A stretch of 35,257 nucleotides of DNA from CAYQCH01 sp964415935 (GCA_964415935.1 CAYQCH010000010.1:1-35257); one strand, 5' to 3'. Positions 1 through 7,727 are shown, counted from the stretch's first letter. Made by a program: numbers and translations. Notes: generated by a model not told the origin, from the sequence alone.

Positions 1-419
1 CGCGCCTTTCCCTGGCGGACATCAAGCCGCTGGTGGCCGGCGGCTTGCGCGACGACGTGTTTGCCCTGGTCGATTCCGTCACGCAGGGCCGGATAAAAGA
101 GGCGCTGGCCTTGTTGCATGAACAGATTGCTTCTGGCAGCCACCCGTTGGAATTAAACAGCCTGCTGTTCAGGCAATATCGGTTGCTCCAGCAGGTCATG
201 GACGGCCAAAGCCAGGGGCTTTCGCCGGAAAAAATCGCCGGCGTGTATAAAATGCATCCCTTTGTGGCCAGGAAATTATCCGGCCAGTCGCGACGCCTCC
301 AGCCCCGGCATATCCGCGCCGCGTATGACACGCTCGTTGAGCTGGATCAGGCCATGAAGGGCAGCGGCCTGCCTGCCGACGTGCTTATGAGTACGGCCGT
401 AGCCAGGCTGGCTGCATAA
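1..419 (+). CDS. holA: DNA polymerase III subunit delta, C-terminal part (partial)
   Basis: The 5' end lies outside the window; the open frame runs from base 3 to the TAA at 417-419 (138 codons visible). The visible part matches the C-terminal collar domain of HolA, the clamp-loader delta subunit that opens the beta clamp. Recognisable blocks are the 'DDVFALVDSVTQGRIKEAL' helix pair, 'LLFRQYRLLQQV', 'HPFVARKLSGQSRR' and the final 'LVELDQAMKGSGLPADVLM'. A GTG at 33 could look like a start, but homologous sequence continues upstream of it (LSLADIKPLV). It is followed by rpsT on the opposite strand, a common holA-rpsT pairing in bacteria, and the two genes share a terminator. Confidence 0.88.
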   Translation, partial: RLSLADIKPLVAGGLRDDVFALVDSVTQGRIKEALALLHEQIASGSHPLELNSLLFRQYRLLQQVMDGQSQGLSPEKIAGVYKMHPFVARKLSGQSRRLQPRHIRAAYDTLVELDQAMKGSGLPADVLMSTAVARLAA

Positions 420-437
420 GTTTTACAAAAAGAAAAA

Positions 438-466
438 TCCCCGGTTGTTTCCGGGGACTTTTTTAT
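438..466. terminator. Bidirectional intrinsic terminator between holA and rpsT
   Basis: A 7-bp stem tccccgg (438-444) / ccgggga (451-457) is followed by cttttttatt on the plus strand. On the minus strand the hairpin is followed by T-rich sequence (complement of agaaaaa, 431-437). It can serve both convergent genes. Confidence 0.85.
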
Positions 467-735
467 TTCACCTTGGACTGCAGTTTTTTGATGATCTTGA
501 TGAGGCGGGACTTCTGGCGGGAAGCAGTATTGAGTTTGACAATGCCCTTTTGCGCGGCTTTGTCGATGGCCTTCATGGCTGCTTTTACCGTTTCCTGGGC
601 CTTGGCGTTGTTGGCCTCGGCCTGCTTTTTGGCGGTTTTAACCAAATAAGCAATGTTGTCTTTGACGTTGGTGTTGCGGACCTTGCGTTTCAAAGATTGG
701 CGCAGGGCTTTTTCCGCGTTTCGTAATTGAGGCAT
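463..735 (-). CDS. rpsT: 30S ribosomal protein S20
   Basis: A 90-residue, very Lys/Arg/Ala-rich protein starting MPQLRNAEKALRQSLKRKVRN, as in bacterial S20, which binds 16S rRNA in the body of the small subunit. Length and the all-helical composition (repeated K-A-x-K, 'TVKAAMKAIDKAAQKGIVKLNTASRQKSRL') fit the family. The start at 735 (ATG) is chosen because the conserved N-terminus begins there; a longer frame to 750 adds only MLFLF. No Shine-Dalgarno is visible: the start is preceded by a T-rich run (ttttctttttATG). It converges on holA. Confidence 0.92.
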   Translation of the reverse strand: MPQLRNAEKALRQSLKRKVRNTNVKDNIAYLVKTAKKQAEANNAKAQETVKAAMKAIDKAAQKGIVKLNTASRQKSRLIKIIKKLQSKVK

Positions 736-820
736 AAAAAGAAAAAGCACATCGTCTGCGGCGCGATTTGAGAGCTGCCGAGCCGCGCGGACGTGCGGAT
801 ATCAGATGGGACTGATGCTG

Positions 821-852
821 CTTATACTGCTTGAAATGTTCGCATTTGTCAA
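821..852 (-). promoter_or_regulatory. Candidate rpsT promoter
   Basis: On the minus strand a perfect TTGACA (852-847) is followed by TATAAG (826-821). The spacer is 20 bp, longer than ideal, so the -10 assignment is uncertain. The leader to the rpsT ATG would be about 80 nt. Confidence 0.4.
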
Positions 853-875
853 GCGAAATGTTGGGGACGGCGAGC

Positions 876-922
876 GCATAAAAAGAAGACCGCCTGGCCC
901 CTCTCGCGAGAAGGCCAGGCGG
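876..922 (-). terminator. Intrinsic terminator of the 930-1520 lipoprotein gene
   Basis: A perfect 10-bp stem ccgcctggcc (890-899) / ggccaggcgg (913-922) is followed on the minus strand by tcttcttttt. It lies just downstream of the lipoprotein stop codon. Confidence 0.85.
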
Positions 923-929
923 TTGACGG

Positions 930-1520
930 CTACTTGGGCGCACCGGCATGGTCGGTACGCCCGCTCTTCGGCTGGAGCACGCCGACCAGCGTCATGTCCG
1001 AGTCGAAGTACTCGTCCATGGCCGGGTCGCCGTCGGGGTTGGGGTACTTGTACTTGCAGCGCACCAGGCCGTCACCCAGCTTGCCCCTGAACAAGTCCCT
1101 GCGGACGAAGATGACCCCGTCGACGGTGATGCCGCAGGCGCCGGCGATGCGGTCCACGATGGGTACCACCAGGAACCAGCCGCCGCGCCTGTCGTAGACC
1201 ACGCCAGCCGCCAGATCCACCGACTGCGTGTCCCCATCAAAGAGGTCGGCCGTCGGCTTGGTGAAGTTGACGAAGTTCACCTTCCAGCGCGCGCTGGTGG
1301 CGATCTCCTGCGCGGTCGGCAGGTACTCCGTCTGGCAGACGAAGTAGTACTGCAGAGTTGACGTGCCGCTGAAAACAGGGGCGGTGTCGCCATCGGCGAG
1401 CACGCCCAGCGGCCAGTTGCCAAGACTGCGCCTCCGGCCTTCCGCGGTCGGATTTTCATTCAGCGCGCCGCAGCCTGCCAGAAGCAGCGCCAGGAAAAAG
1501 AGCCATCGGTTGCACAGCAT
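930..1520 (-). CDS. Putative lipoprotein, unknown function
   Basis: A 196-residue protein with a lipoprotein signal peptide: Arg near the N-terminus, hydrophobic FFLALLL, then lipobox LAGC with the acylated Cys at residue 17. The mature part has no family I recognise; it contains a few Cys (C62, C127, C152 region) and several hydrophobic strands (GGWFLVVPIVDRIAG, GVIFVRRD). Signal peptidase II is encoded at 8237. The start ATG at 1520 is supported by a strong purine-rich ribosome site (gaggagaggg) 2-10 nt upstream, unlike its native neighbours. Codon third positions are mostly G/C. It belongs to the G/C-rich gene population of this window and has its own promoter and terminator. Confidence 0.75.
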   Translation of the reverse strand: MLCNRWLFFLALLLAGCGALNENPTAEGRRRSLGNWPLGVLADGDTAPVFSGTSTLQYYFVCQTEYLPTAQEIATSARWKVNFVNFTKPTADLFDGDTQSVDLAAGVVYDRRGGWFLVVPIVDRIAGACGITVDGVIFVRRDLFRGKLGDGLVRCKYKYPNPDGDPAMDEYFDSDMTLVGVLQPKSGRTDHAGAPK

Positions 1521-1562
1521 TTCCCTCTCCTCGCTTCCGATACCCCCGCAACCGGATTTGGC

Positions 1563-1591
1563 AGCTTAGACCAGGAATGTCTGCGCGTCAA
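1563..1591 (-). promoter_or_regulatory. Candidate promoter of the 930-1520 lipoprotein gene
   Basis: On the minus strand TTGACG (1591-1586), 17-bp spacer, TAAGCT (1568-1563). It overlaps the stop codon of the upstream gene. The -35 is close to consensus; the -10 resembles the TAAGGT used at 5560 and 14373. Confidence 0.45.
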
Positions 1592-1905
1592 GGTTGCCGT
1601 GCGGCCATTTGCGCATGCTGCGAAACAATTTCTTGCAGGCGTTTTGTGCGCATCAGTTCTTCTTCGATGGCGGAAATATCATGGCTGGCCGCTTCGATGC
1701 GGCAGGTGAGGATGGCTTCTTCCAATTCCCACATCTCGCGTTCACTGACGCTGTCGCATTGCTGCTGCAGCTGCTTGGTCAGATGCAGCTGGTACGTCAG
1801 CGACGCGCATTCACGCTCGGCATGCTGCAGGCGCGCCACGCAGTCCTGGATGGTGTGGCTGAGATGTTCTTGGGTTTCTTCAATGACGGACGTATCAAAG
1901 GTCAT
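1588..1905 (-). CDS. Small coiled-coil protein, unknown function
   Basis: A 105-residue protein with no signal peptide. It is almost entirely helical with heptad-like spacing (IEETQEHLSHTIQDCVARLQHAERECASLTYQLHLTKQLQQQ ... ISAIEEELMRTKRLQEIVSQHAQ), so it probably forms a long coiled coil. The ATG at 1905 lies 8 nt downstream of the lamin-tail gene stop on the same strand, so the two are very likely cotranscribed. No Shine-Dalgarno is apparent; translational coupling is possible. I do not recognise a family and assign no function. Confidence 0.7.
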   Translation of the reverse strand: MTFDTSVIEETQEHLSHTIQDCVARLQHAERECASLTYQLHLTKQLQQQCDSVSEREMWELEEAILTCRIEAASHDISAIEEELMRTKRLQEIVSQHAQMAARQP

Positions 1906-1913
1906 ACGCGAAG

Positions 1914-4295
1914 TTAGTTTTTAATTTCTTGCAGCCGCCGCCAGAGCCGCATTGCCTGCTGGCGCAGCGGATCCTGGAAAAAGTACCAGGTCAATCCGCC
2001 GGCGGATGATGCTGCCGCAAGCGGCGGCAACCACGGGGTGCTTTCGGGGGCGGATGATGCTTCAATGGCCATGTTCGGTATTGCTGTGGCATCCGTTTGC
2101 GCGGAAGGTGTTTCCGCGGGTTCGTCGGCCGTTGCCGGAGCATCTTCCACAAAGATGTCGTCCTCGCTTCGCAACCACAGTTCCGGCGTTTTGGCATGTA
2201 TATACAGGCCGGTCACGGTTGCAGGACGCGGCAAGCCTTCCATGTCGTCTGATGCGAAGCCGGCCTTTTTCGAACTGGCCGTGAGCTCGTGAGTTTCATC
2301 GGCGATTATCCAGACGTCTTTCTTCTGCTCTATGAGCCGCGCGTCCATGGTTATGAGCGTGCGATGGCGCCGGGCGGACAATGCGCCGATGCTCAGCGGT
2401 TCAGCTTCCGGGAATGTATGATCCAGTATTTCGATGTCGTCGCCCGCGGCGAGCAGCAGCCGGTCGCCCTGTTTAGCCTGCGATTTTTTTCCTGTAACGG
2501 ACAACACATCGCCTTCTTCCAGGCCAGGCCAGTCAGCCTTTGAAAAATACAGTTCAATGCCCGGCAGGCCCGGCTTGAAGTCCTGCAATGTGGCGACTTT
2601 TTCGCCAAAGACGCCCGGCGCGACAGTCAGGATGCCCAGCACGGTGATGCGTTCGTTTGCCTTGACCTTAGCCCATTCGGCAAACGTGACCTGGCGCCCT
2701 TTTTTTGATTCCGCCGCAATGCTTGTGGCCGATGTCTGAGCCGGAGCGGCGCGTTGCCTGGTTGTTTGCACCACAAACTCCGCGGTTTCTTGCGGCGCAA
2801 CGGGCAGTTCGGACTCGACGCTTTCGATATGGCTCGGTTCTGTTTCTGGCGTATGGTCTGCCGGAGCATGTGCCGGCTGGGCGGGCGGTTCATTCAGCGC
2901 GCCGGGCGTGGGTGACGCCTCATACCAGCCGTCAACAGCCATGTTCCAGCTGCGATCTTCAAAAGCGGCCTGGTATTGAAACGCGGACACCGTATTTTTT
3001 GCCCCGTCAAACAGCGTTATCGTTTCTGCGCCGTTGTTTAACGACAATCCGCTGTCGGCTCGGCGCAGGATGAGGTATGCCCCGCCCTCGATACGCAGGT
3101 CTTTTAAGACCGTGGTTTTTGCCAGGTCGGCAATGGACCAGTTTTGCAATGAAACAGGATAGGACTCTTCGTTGAAGAGCTCGATAAACTCGCCGGCAGC
3201 TTCGTCGCCGCTGGGATTGGCAAACACTTCGTTCAGCCGTATGCGTCCCGATGTCGCAACGGGTTGCATCCCCGAACTGCTGTTTGCTGGGGGCGGTGTC
3301 GGATGTGAGGCGGGCGACGGGCATAGCGGCGCAAGAGGTTCCGATATGACATTGGGACGTCCGCCGGTTGGTACCGCCGTCCATCCCCAGCCGGTCGGCG
3401 TTCGGGCATAGGATACTGCGGCCAGCGCATTTGCCGGCACGGGTACCGTGTCCAGAACGGCGTCTTCGCGGAGCAGCTGAATTTCATGGCTGGATGATGA
3501 AAATGTTGTATCCGCAAATACCACCAGATAGTTGACGTTTTGCGCTGTCGCATTCAGCGCGGCAAAGAGTTCCCCGTCAACCAGGACTTTCCAGCCGGAC
3601 AGTGCGGTCGCCGCACCGGCTTCAATTTCCAGCTCGATCCAGGGCATATCGCCGTTTTGCGCGTTCAGCTGGGCTTCGTGGAGCCGAACCATCGGTGCCG
3701 TCGCCTCCGGCTCAGGTTCCGGTTCAGGCTCCTCTGGCGCTATGACGGGCTCCTCGTTTTCCGGCGCTGGTTGCTGTATCCACACGTCCCCGGATGTGCG
3801 GGCATGTTCAAACGGCGCGGATACCCAGGGAGTCCATTGGCTCGTGCTTTCCTGCAAGGAGCGTTGAAACGACTGCTCTGGCGGAGGGTTGGGCAGTCCG
3901 GCGGCGTCCCCCCAGGCCAGCGCATCCGCTTCAGTTTGTGTCGGGTCCAGCAATAGCAGCCTGTTGTCGTCGGCGAGCGCGGTTTTGTAGGTCAGGTCGG
4001 CTTGCGTGGCAAATGCACCGTCTTCCAGCGCCAGCAGCATAAACGAACGGGGGAGTATGTGCAGCGATCCAAACGTCAGGAGGGTGTACGCCCGGCCGGA
4101 TGACGTTTCTTTCACCAATGTATAGCCGTTCAGATCCAGGGGCGCGTCCGAGGGGTTAAACAGTTCGATGAATTCATCACCCGCCGCGTCGCCGCGAACC
4201 TTCACCTGGCTGAATCCTGGCAACATCTGGCTGCCAAATACGGGCAGCGGCAAAAAAAGTAGCGCGCTAAAGACAAGCGCAAAGAACAAGCGCAT
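1914..4295 (-). CDS. Secreted, membrane-anchored lamin-tail-domain (LTD) protein
   Basis: A 793-residue surface protein. Residues 1-22 form a signal peptide (MRLFFALVFSALLFLPLPVFG). LTD-type beta-sandwich modules follow: one at about 25-150 (KVRGDAAGDEFIELFNPSDAPLDLNGYTL), a degenerate one at about 205-320, and a clear one at about 345-465 (IRLNEVFANPSGDEAAGEFIELFNEESYPVSLQNWSI). They are separated by Pro/Glu- and Pro/Ala-rich linkers. An OB-fold-like region lies near 540-740 (ITVLGILTVAPGVFGEKVATLQD ... EEGDVLSVTGKKSQ). The C-terminus has one hydrophobic segment (PPLAAASSAGGLTWYFF) and a basic tail, consistent with membrane anchoring. LTD proteins with this layout are common in CPR genomes, where adhesion or nuclease-associated roles are proposed; the function here is not shown. 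The 1588 gene follows 8 nt downstream. Confidence 0.8.
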   Translation of the reverse strand: MRLFFALVFSALLFLPLPVFGSQMLPGFSQVKVRGDAAGDEFIELFNPSDAPLDLNGYTLVKETSSGRAYTLLTFGSLHILPRSFMLLALEDGAFATQADLTYKTALADDNRLLLLDPTQTEADALAWGDAAGLPNPPPEQSFQRSLQESTSQWTPWVSAPFEHARTSGDVWIQQPAPENEEPVIAPEEPEPEPEPEATAPMVRLHEAQLNAQNGDMPWIELEIEAGAATALSGWKVLVDGELFAALNATAQNVNYLVVFADTTFSSSSHEIQLLREDAVLDTVPVPANALAAVSYARTPTGWGWTAVPTGGRPNVISEPLAPLCPSPASHPTPPPANSSSGMQPVATSGRIRLNEVFANPSGDEAAGEFIELFNEESYPVSLQNWSIADLAKTTVLKDLRIEGGAYLILRRADSGLSLNNGAETITLFDGAKNTVSAFQYQAAFEDRSWNMAVDGWYEASPTPGALNEPPAQPAHAPADHTPETEPSHIESVESELPVAPQETAEFVVQTTRQRAAPAQTSATSIAAESKKGRQVTFAEWAKVKANERITVLGILTVAPGVFGEKVATLQDFKPGLPGIELYFSKADWPGLEEGDVLSVTGKKSQAKQGDRLLLAAGDDIEILDHTFPEAEPLSIGALSARRHRTLITMDARLIEQKKDVWIIADETHELTASSKKAGFASDDMEGLPRPATVTGLYIHAKTPELWLRSEDDIFVEDAPATADEPAETPSAQTDATAIPNMAIEASSAPESTPWLPPLAAASSAGGLTWYFFQDPLRQQAMRLWRRLQEIKN

Positions 4296-4317
4296 AAACG
4301 AGAAATTAACAATAAAA

Positions 4318-4346
4318 AATCCCTGCCGCGGGGGCAGAGATTTTTT
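4318..4346 (-). terminator. Intrinsic terminator after the 4388-5542 glycosyltransferase
   Basis: Stem tccctgcc (4320-4327) / ggcagaga (4333-4340) with one mismatch, followed on the minus strand by attttttatt. It sits 24 nt upstream of the LTD start codon and downstream of that gene's candidate promoter, so it could also act as an attenuator. Confidence 0.7.
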
Positions 4347-4357
4347 GGGGTAAGGCT

Positions 4358-4387
4358 ATTGTAACATGTAACCTAAGTTGGAGGCAA
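4358..4387 (-). promoter_or_regulatory. Candidate extended -10 promoter of the LTD gene
   Basis: On the minus strand TTGCCT (4387-4382), 18-bp spacer, TGtTACAAT (-10 at 4363-4358). It lies between the glycosyltransferase stop and the terminator hairpin, so transcripts would cross that hairpin before reaching the LTD ATG. Confidence 0.4.
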
Positions 4388-5542
4388 TTATGCGGCGGGA
4401 TTTGTTTCACCGGAAAGCCGATAATCGCGCTGGGTGTTCGTGACGCGCTTGTAAACGTCCAGGGTTTCGCGCGCAATCGTTTCCCAGTTGTAGTGGACCT
4501 GCACGTGCGGGCGCCCCGCCTGCTTATACTGTTTGACGATTTCAGGATGCGTCAGGAGGAATTCCAGTTTTGTCGCCAGGTCATTCACGTCGCCGCGGCG
4601 AAACGTCATGCCAAGCCCTTCAACCACTTCCAGGTTCTCGGGGATATCGCTGGCCAAAATGGCCTGGTTATAGCTGAGGGCTTCCAGCAAAGCAATGGAC
4701 AGGCCCTCGGACTGGGAAGGCTGCACAAACAGGGCGGCATGGGCGAAGAGGGCCTGCAATGCGGCGCCGTTCTGCTTGCCGGTGAAAATAATGTTGGGGT
4801 TGCCGGCAGCCATATCCCGCAATTCCTTTACGTAGGCGTCTGTGTATTCGGCGCCGCCGACAATAACCAGTTTTTTGGCGGTGTGCAGCTTTTTGTAAGC
4901 GTCAATCAGGTAATGGAGGCCCTTGTGGCGCACAAGGCGGCTGATGGCCACAATGTATTCCTGCGGCTGCAACCCCCATTCGGCCAGGGGCGCGGTGGAG
5001 ATGCCGGCTTCGGGCAGGTTCACGCCGTTCGGCACGTACAAGGCGCGGCTGTGATATGCATGCCAGACGTACTGTTGCAGGTTTTTGGAAACCGTCAGGA
5101 CCTGGTCGGGCCAGGTGGCGGCAATACGCTCGCCATTGCGGAGCATGAAGCGGGCAAAGCCGTTCCATTTCTGATGGAAGTAGTCGGGGCTATGGATGGT
5201 CGCCACGATTTTGGCGGACGGTTTGAGCACACGGATCAAAGGGATGAGCAGGGAAGGACCGATGGAGTGGATATGCACGACGTCAACGTCGCGGCGGACA
5301 AGGTCCAGGATGGAGAAAAAGGTATGCGTGATGGCTTCAAGATGTTTGGTGTATACCGCCGGCGTGTACAAGAGGTTCACGCCATTGTAGACTGCCATAT
5401 CCGTCTTGGTGTATCCGCGGCGGGAGTATACGAAAACCTCCTGGCCGAGATGGGCCAAACGCACAGCCAATTCTTCGACGTGGCGTTCGACGCCGCCGCC
5501 GTTTGCTGGGATGCCTTTTTGTCCGACGAAGTAGATTTTCAT
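4388..5542 (-). CDS. GT4-family (GT-B fold) glycosyltransferase
   Basis: A retaining GT-B glycosyltransferase that would move a sugar from a nucleotide-sugar donor to a lipid-linked or polysaccharide acceptor at the inner face of the membrane. The N-terminal Rossmann domain begins MKIYFVGQKGIPANGGGVERHVEELA (glycine-rich acceptor loop). The C-terminal donor domain includes YIVAISRLVRHKGL, KLVIVGGA, IIFTGKQNGAALQALFAHAALFVQPSQSEGLSIALLEAL (E-x7-E motif) and AILASDIPENLEVV. Start 5542 (MKIYF) fits the family; an in-frame ATG at 5548 adds MY. There is no Shine-Dalgarno, and the leader from the TTGACA/TAAGGT promoter would be about 11 nt. The acceptor is unknown. Confidence 0.88.
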   Translation of the reverse strand: MKIYFVGQKGIPANGGGVERHVEELAVRLAHLGQEVFVYSRRGYTKTDMAVYNGVNLLYTPAVYTKHLEAITHTFFSILDLVRRDVDVVHIHSIGPSLLIPLIRVLKPSAKIVATIHSPDYFHQKWNGFARFMLRNGERIAATWPDQVLTVSKNLQQYVWHAYHSRALYVPNGVNLPEAGISTAPLAEWGLQPQEYIVAISRLVRHKGLHYLIDAYKKLHTAKKLVIVGGAEYTDAYVKELRDMAAGNPNIIFTGKQNGAALQALFAHAALFVQPSQSEGLSIALLEALSYNQAILASDIPENLEVVEGLGMTFRRGDVNDLATKLEFLLTHPEIVKQYKQAGRPHVQVHYNWETIARETLDVYKRVTNTQRDYRLSGETNPAA

Positions 5543-5559
5543 ATACAAGGTGATGTCGA

Positions 5560-5588
5560 ACCTTAATAGAAATTCGGCAATTTGTCAA
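5560..5588 (-). promoter_or_regulatory. Promoter of the 4388-5542 glycosyltransferase
   Basis: On the minus strand a perfect TTGACA (5588-5583), 17-bp spacer, TAAGGT (5565-5560). The predicted transcription start is only about 11 nt before the ATG. The same -10 hexamer TAAGGT recurs at 14373 and 17731. Confidence 0.6.
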
Positions 5589-5613
5589 GGGGGTGTCTTC
5601 ATCCGGGAATACA

Positions 5614-5625
5614 GCTAACGTTAGC
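5614..5625. repeat. 12-bp palindrome, candidate operator
   Basis: GCTAACGTTAGC is a perfect inverted repeat in the divergent intergenic region between the glycosyltransferase and the 5688 gene, followed at 5631 by attagcaaaaaat. A near-identical pair (GCTAATATTAGC at 17533-17544 and attagcaaaaaat at 17502-17514) occurs in the other large divergent region. Confidence 0.45.
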
Positions 5626-5651
5626 GCAAGATTAGCAAAAAATCAATAGCC

Positions 5652-5678
5652 TTGGCGCAAAAAAGTTTCTGTTATACT
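5652..5678 (+). promoter_or_regulatory. Extended -10 promoter of the 5688 gene
   Basis: TGtTATACT (-10 at 5673-5678) ends 9 nt before the ATG at 5688, implying an almost leaderless mRNA. A weak -35 (TTGGCG, 5652-5657) is 15 bp upstream. Confidence 0.6.
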
Positions 5679-5687
5679 GCACGTACT

Positions 5688-7004
5688 ATGTTTTTCCAGA
5701 TGGCCGCTTCAACCTATGCCCGTGCGCGTCGCGCATTTTTTCGTTTATCGCGTCTGGCACGAGCCATCCTCGCCTGCGCGGTGCCCGTGCTGGGTGTCAG
5801 CGCGGGGTATCTTATCATCGGGCATGCCTATGCGCAGCGATTTCCCTGGCTCTCATCTTCCGCGCAGGTATACGTACAGTGGCATCCGTCCGCAGCGGTT
5901 AACGGCCATGGCGAGGTTTTTGCATGGAGTCTGGCGCAAGTAACACAACAGCCGCAGGAAGAGCTGCAGCCGGTCGTTGCCTGGCTGGCATCTCAGCCGG
6001 CGGTATCCTATGCGCTTCTGAAACAAGATGAAAATGTTGCATTTTTAATCGCAGAACCGCATGAATTACCCACAGTTTTTCCAGAGGCATGGACGGGAGA
6101 AGTGCACCATATCGGCAAAAGAAGGGTGATGCTTGTCCATCGCGGCCAGGCGCCGCGCCGCCGTCCGGTGCTGCTGTCCTGGTGGGTGGCTTGGCGGCTT
6201 GATACCTTATTGTCCGGCCACGATGCCGTACTGTTGGCGCGCGAGGGGGCGCCGGCGCGTCGGCCCGTGTACGGCACCCTGCGCACCGAACCATCGGGCT
6301 GGACGGTCATGCTTTCGCCGTCCCCGGCCGTGCTGCGATACCCCAAACTGGAGGAAGCGATGTATCCGCAAGCCCTGGCTGGCATCATGACCAAACGAGA
6401 AGTCGCAACATTCCTGCATATGCTGGTTCCCGGGGATGTGCTCGATGCGGCCTCGCCTCTTTGGGGGCGGCTTGCCTCCTTTCCGGGGTACTTTTATGTG
6501 CTGGAAGGGTCGCTGGCTGCGGCTGGTGATGTTTTTTCCGATGAGTTTGCCTGGATGGCCGGCCTGGAGGCCGAATCGCCTGATGCCAATCTGGTCTTGC
6601 AGAGCATTTTGAATGAATTGATGCGTCAGTTTCCTCTGGCGGTGGAGCGGGTGTTGCCTGACAACAGCAAAGTCTTTGAATTAAAGCGCAGTGAGGCGTT
6701 TTTTGTCTCATCCGGCGCGCAGGTCGATGTCGTGACCCAGCCGCAGGGGGCTCTTACCTTTCCGCATGACCAGATTGCCTACCGGTATGAAGGTGGCCGC
6801 CTGGACCTGTTTAAGGGGGTGGAGGATAGGGAAGCGGTTGCACAACAACGGGCAGAATGCGGCCTTGTTGATCCGTTGGCCACGGGATTTCTGGAAAGCG
6901 AGCTGTTGGGGGTAACACTGTGGAAAACCCTGTTTTGGGCCGTGGATACTGAGAAAATCGTTGTTTGTGTCATTTGGCCGGAGTTGGGTGTGGAAAACTC
7001 GTAA
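5688..7004 (+). CDS. Membrane-anchored protein of unknown function
   Basis: A 438-residue protein from ATG 5688 (MFFQMAAS; a second ATG at 5700 is possible). A basic N-terminus (YARARRAFFRLSRLARA) precedes one hydrophobic segment (ILACAVPVLGVSAGYLIIG, about residues 25-44), so it is probably a type II anchored protein with a large outer domain. The rest is a mixed alpha/beta region with no family I recognise. A longer in-frame start at 5652 overlaps the promoter and is rejected. Its 3' end carries four DnaA-box-like nonamers (6919-7019). It lies at the strand switch between leftward genes (before 5.5 kb) and mostly rightward genes. Confidence 0.7.
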   Translation: MFFQMAASTYARARRAFFRLSRLARAILACAVPVLGVSAGYLIIGHAYAQRFPWLSSSAQVYVQWHPSAAVNGHGEVFAWSLAQVTQQPQEELQPVVAWLASQPAVSYALLKQDENVAFLIAEPHELPTVFPEAWTGEVHHIGKRRVMLVHRGQAPRRRPVLLSWWVAWRLDTLLSGHDAVLLAREGAPARRPVYGTLRTEPSGWTVMLSPSPAVLRYPKLEEAMYPQALAGIMTKREVATFLHMLVPGDVLDAASPLWGRLASFPGYFYVLEGSLAAAGDVFSDEFAWMAGLEAESPDANLVLQSILNELMRQFPLAVERVLPDNSKVFELKRSEAFFVSSGAQVDVVTQPQGALTFPHDQIAYRYEGGRLDLFKGVEDREAVAQQRAECGLVDPLATGFLESELLGVTLWKTLFWAVDTEKIVVCVIWPELGVENS

Positions 7005-7019
7005 CAGGGTTGTGGATAA
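6919..7019. other. Cluster of DnaA-box-like nonamers (candidate replication origin element)
   Basis: Four same-orientation sites, read on the minus strand: TTATCCACA (7019-7011, perfect consensus), TTTTCCACA (6997-6989), GTATCCACG (6949-6941, two changes) and TTTTCCACA (6927-6919). Starts are spaced 22, 48 and 22 bp, as if a two-box unit were repeated. AT-rich sequence follows (7018-7135), and the strand bias of flanking native genes flips near 5.6 kb. dnaA itself is not in the window, so this remains a candidate. Confidence 0.4.
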
Positions 7020-7074
7020 GATTTTTTTAGGGCGTATTTTAGCGGTAAAATGCTGTGAACAGATTGAAAAATGC

Positions 7075-7103
7075 TTGATTCGGGGTCGAAAAAATGGTAT
7101 ACT
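7075..7103 (+). promoter_or_regulatory. Promoter of the large non-coding RNA
   Basis: TTGATT (7075-7080), 17-bp spacer, TGgTATACT (-10 at 7098-7103). Both elements and the TG extension are good, yet no coding region begins for over 700 nt, which points to a stable RNA. Confidence 0.75.
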
Positions 7104-7109
7104 GTATTC

Positions 7110-7727
7110 ACAAATCAAAAACAAAAGCCAAAAAACACAGCGGCAGAGACAGGCAAGGCAGCACGCGCTCTGACGTATCGCTCCTTAGACAATTAGAACT
7201 CGTTCACAAGAGTCGAGAGATTGCGCCGGAACTCAATGTTCATTTTCTAGCGCTATCCGTTTTGAGATCATGGACCGGCCAAAGCCATGATCAACCCATT
7301 TTGCAAAGCGGACTTAAACCCGTCCTTCGGGCCCAATCATCTCCACTGTTCTGCAACAACAGGGAATATGCCTCAACCATATTCTTATAGAGACTTCTGA
7401 TCTGGGGACTATGATCAGAGTTCTCTCTCCAACTGACGGAGCCGCTACGAGAATTGAAAGATACGGCGAGTAGTGGAATTCCTCAGACTGGTGGAGAAAC
7501 TTCAGAGACAACCTTTGGGTTGCTCTCGAACTACAGCACACCTTCTTAGGCGTGCTACAGCTCTGGAGTTGAGGAAGAGCACAACAACTCTAGGGACATC
7601 ATGATGTCCTTGCACGGGATGGCGCGTAACGCGTTTGCGCATCGCCTCGTGCAAGGCTCTGGTCTCGGAGACAAAGGGTCTTGCATACGCCATTTACGGG
7701 CGTTGAATGCGAGGCCCTTTTACTTTT
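7110..7727 (+). ncRNA. Large (~620 nt) structured non-coding RNA, unassigned
   Basis: There is a strong promoter at 7075-7103, a strong terminator at 7676-7727 and no plausible reading frame between. The interval is packed with perfect stems: 7266-7273/7285-7292 (gatcatgg), 7364-7370/7378-7384 (gaatatg), 7396-7402/7413-7419 (tctgatc), 7505-7513/7518-7527 (gagacaacc), 7535-7542/7549-7556 (agcacacc), 7566-7571/7585-7590 (gagttg), the palindrome 7594-7609, and a long arm 7608-7616/7648-7656 (ccttgcacg) with inner pairing. It lacks RNase P landmarks (gaggaaagtcc, acagaa), tmRNA landmarks (tag frame, CCA end, T-arm) and a group II domain V. Size and many-stem layout recall the large ornate RNA classes (OLE, ROOL, GOLLD), but I cannot match it to any of them. 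Confidence 0.75.
7676..7727 (+). terminator. Intrinsic terminator of the large RNA
   Basis: An 11-bp stem gggtcttgcat (7676-7686) / atgcgaggccc (7107th-17th bases of that kilobase, 7707-7717; two G-T pairs), with an inner cgcc/ggcg pair (7688-7691/7699-7702), followed by ttttactttt. Confidence 0.85.

Noticed and set aside
7110..7727. RNase P RNA, tmRNA or group II intron as identity of the large RNA
   Set aside because: The conserved RNase P blocks, tmRNA tag frame and T-arm/CCA end, and domain V were looked for and not found.
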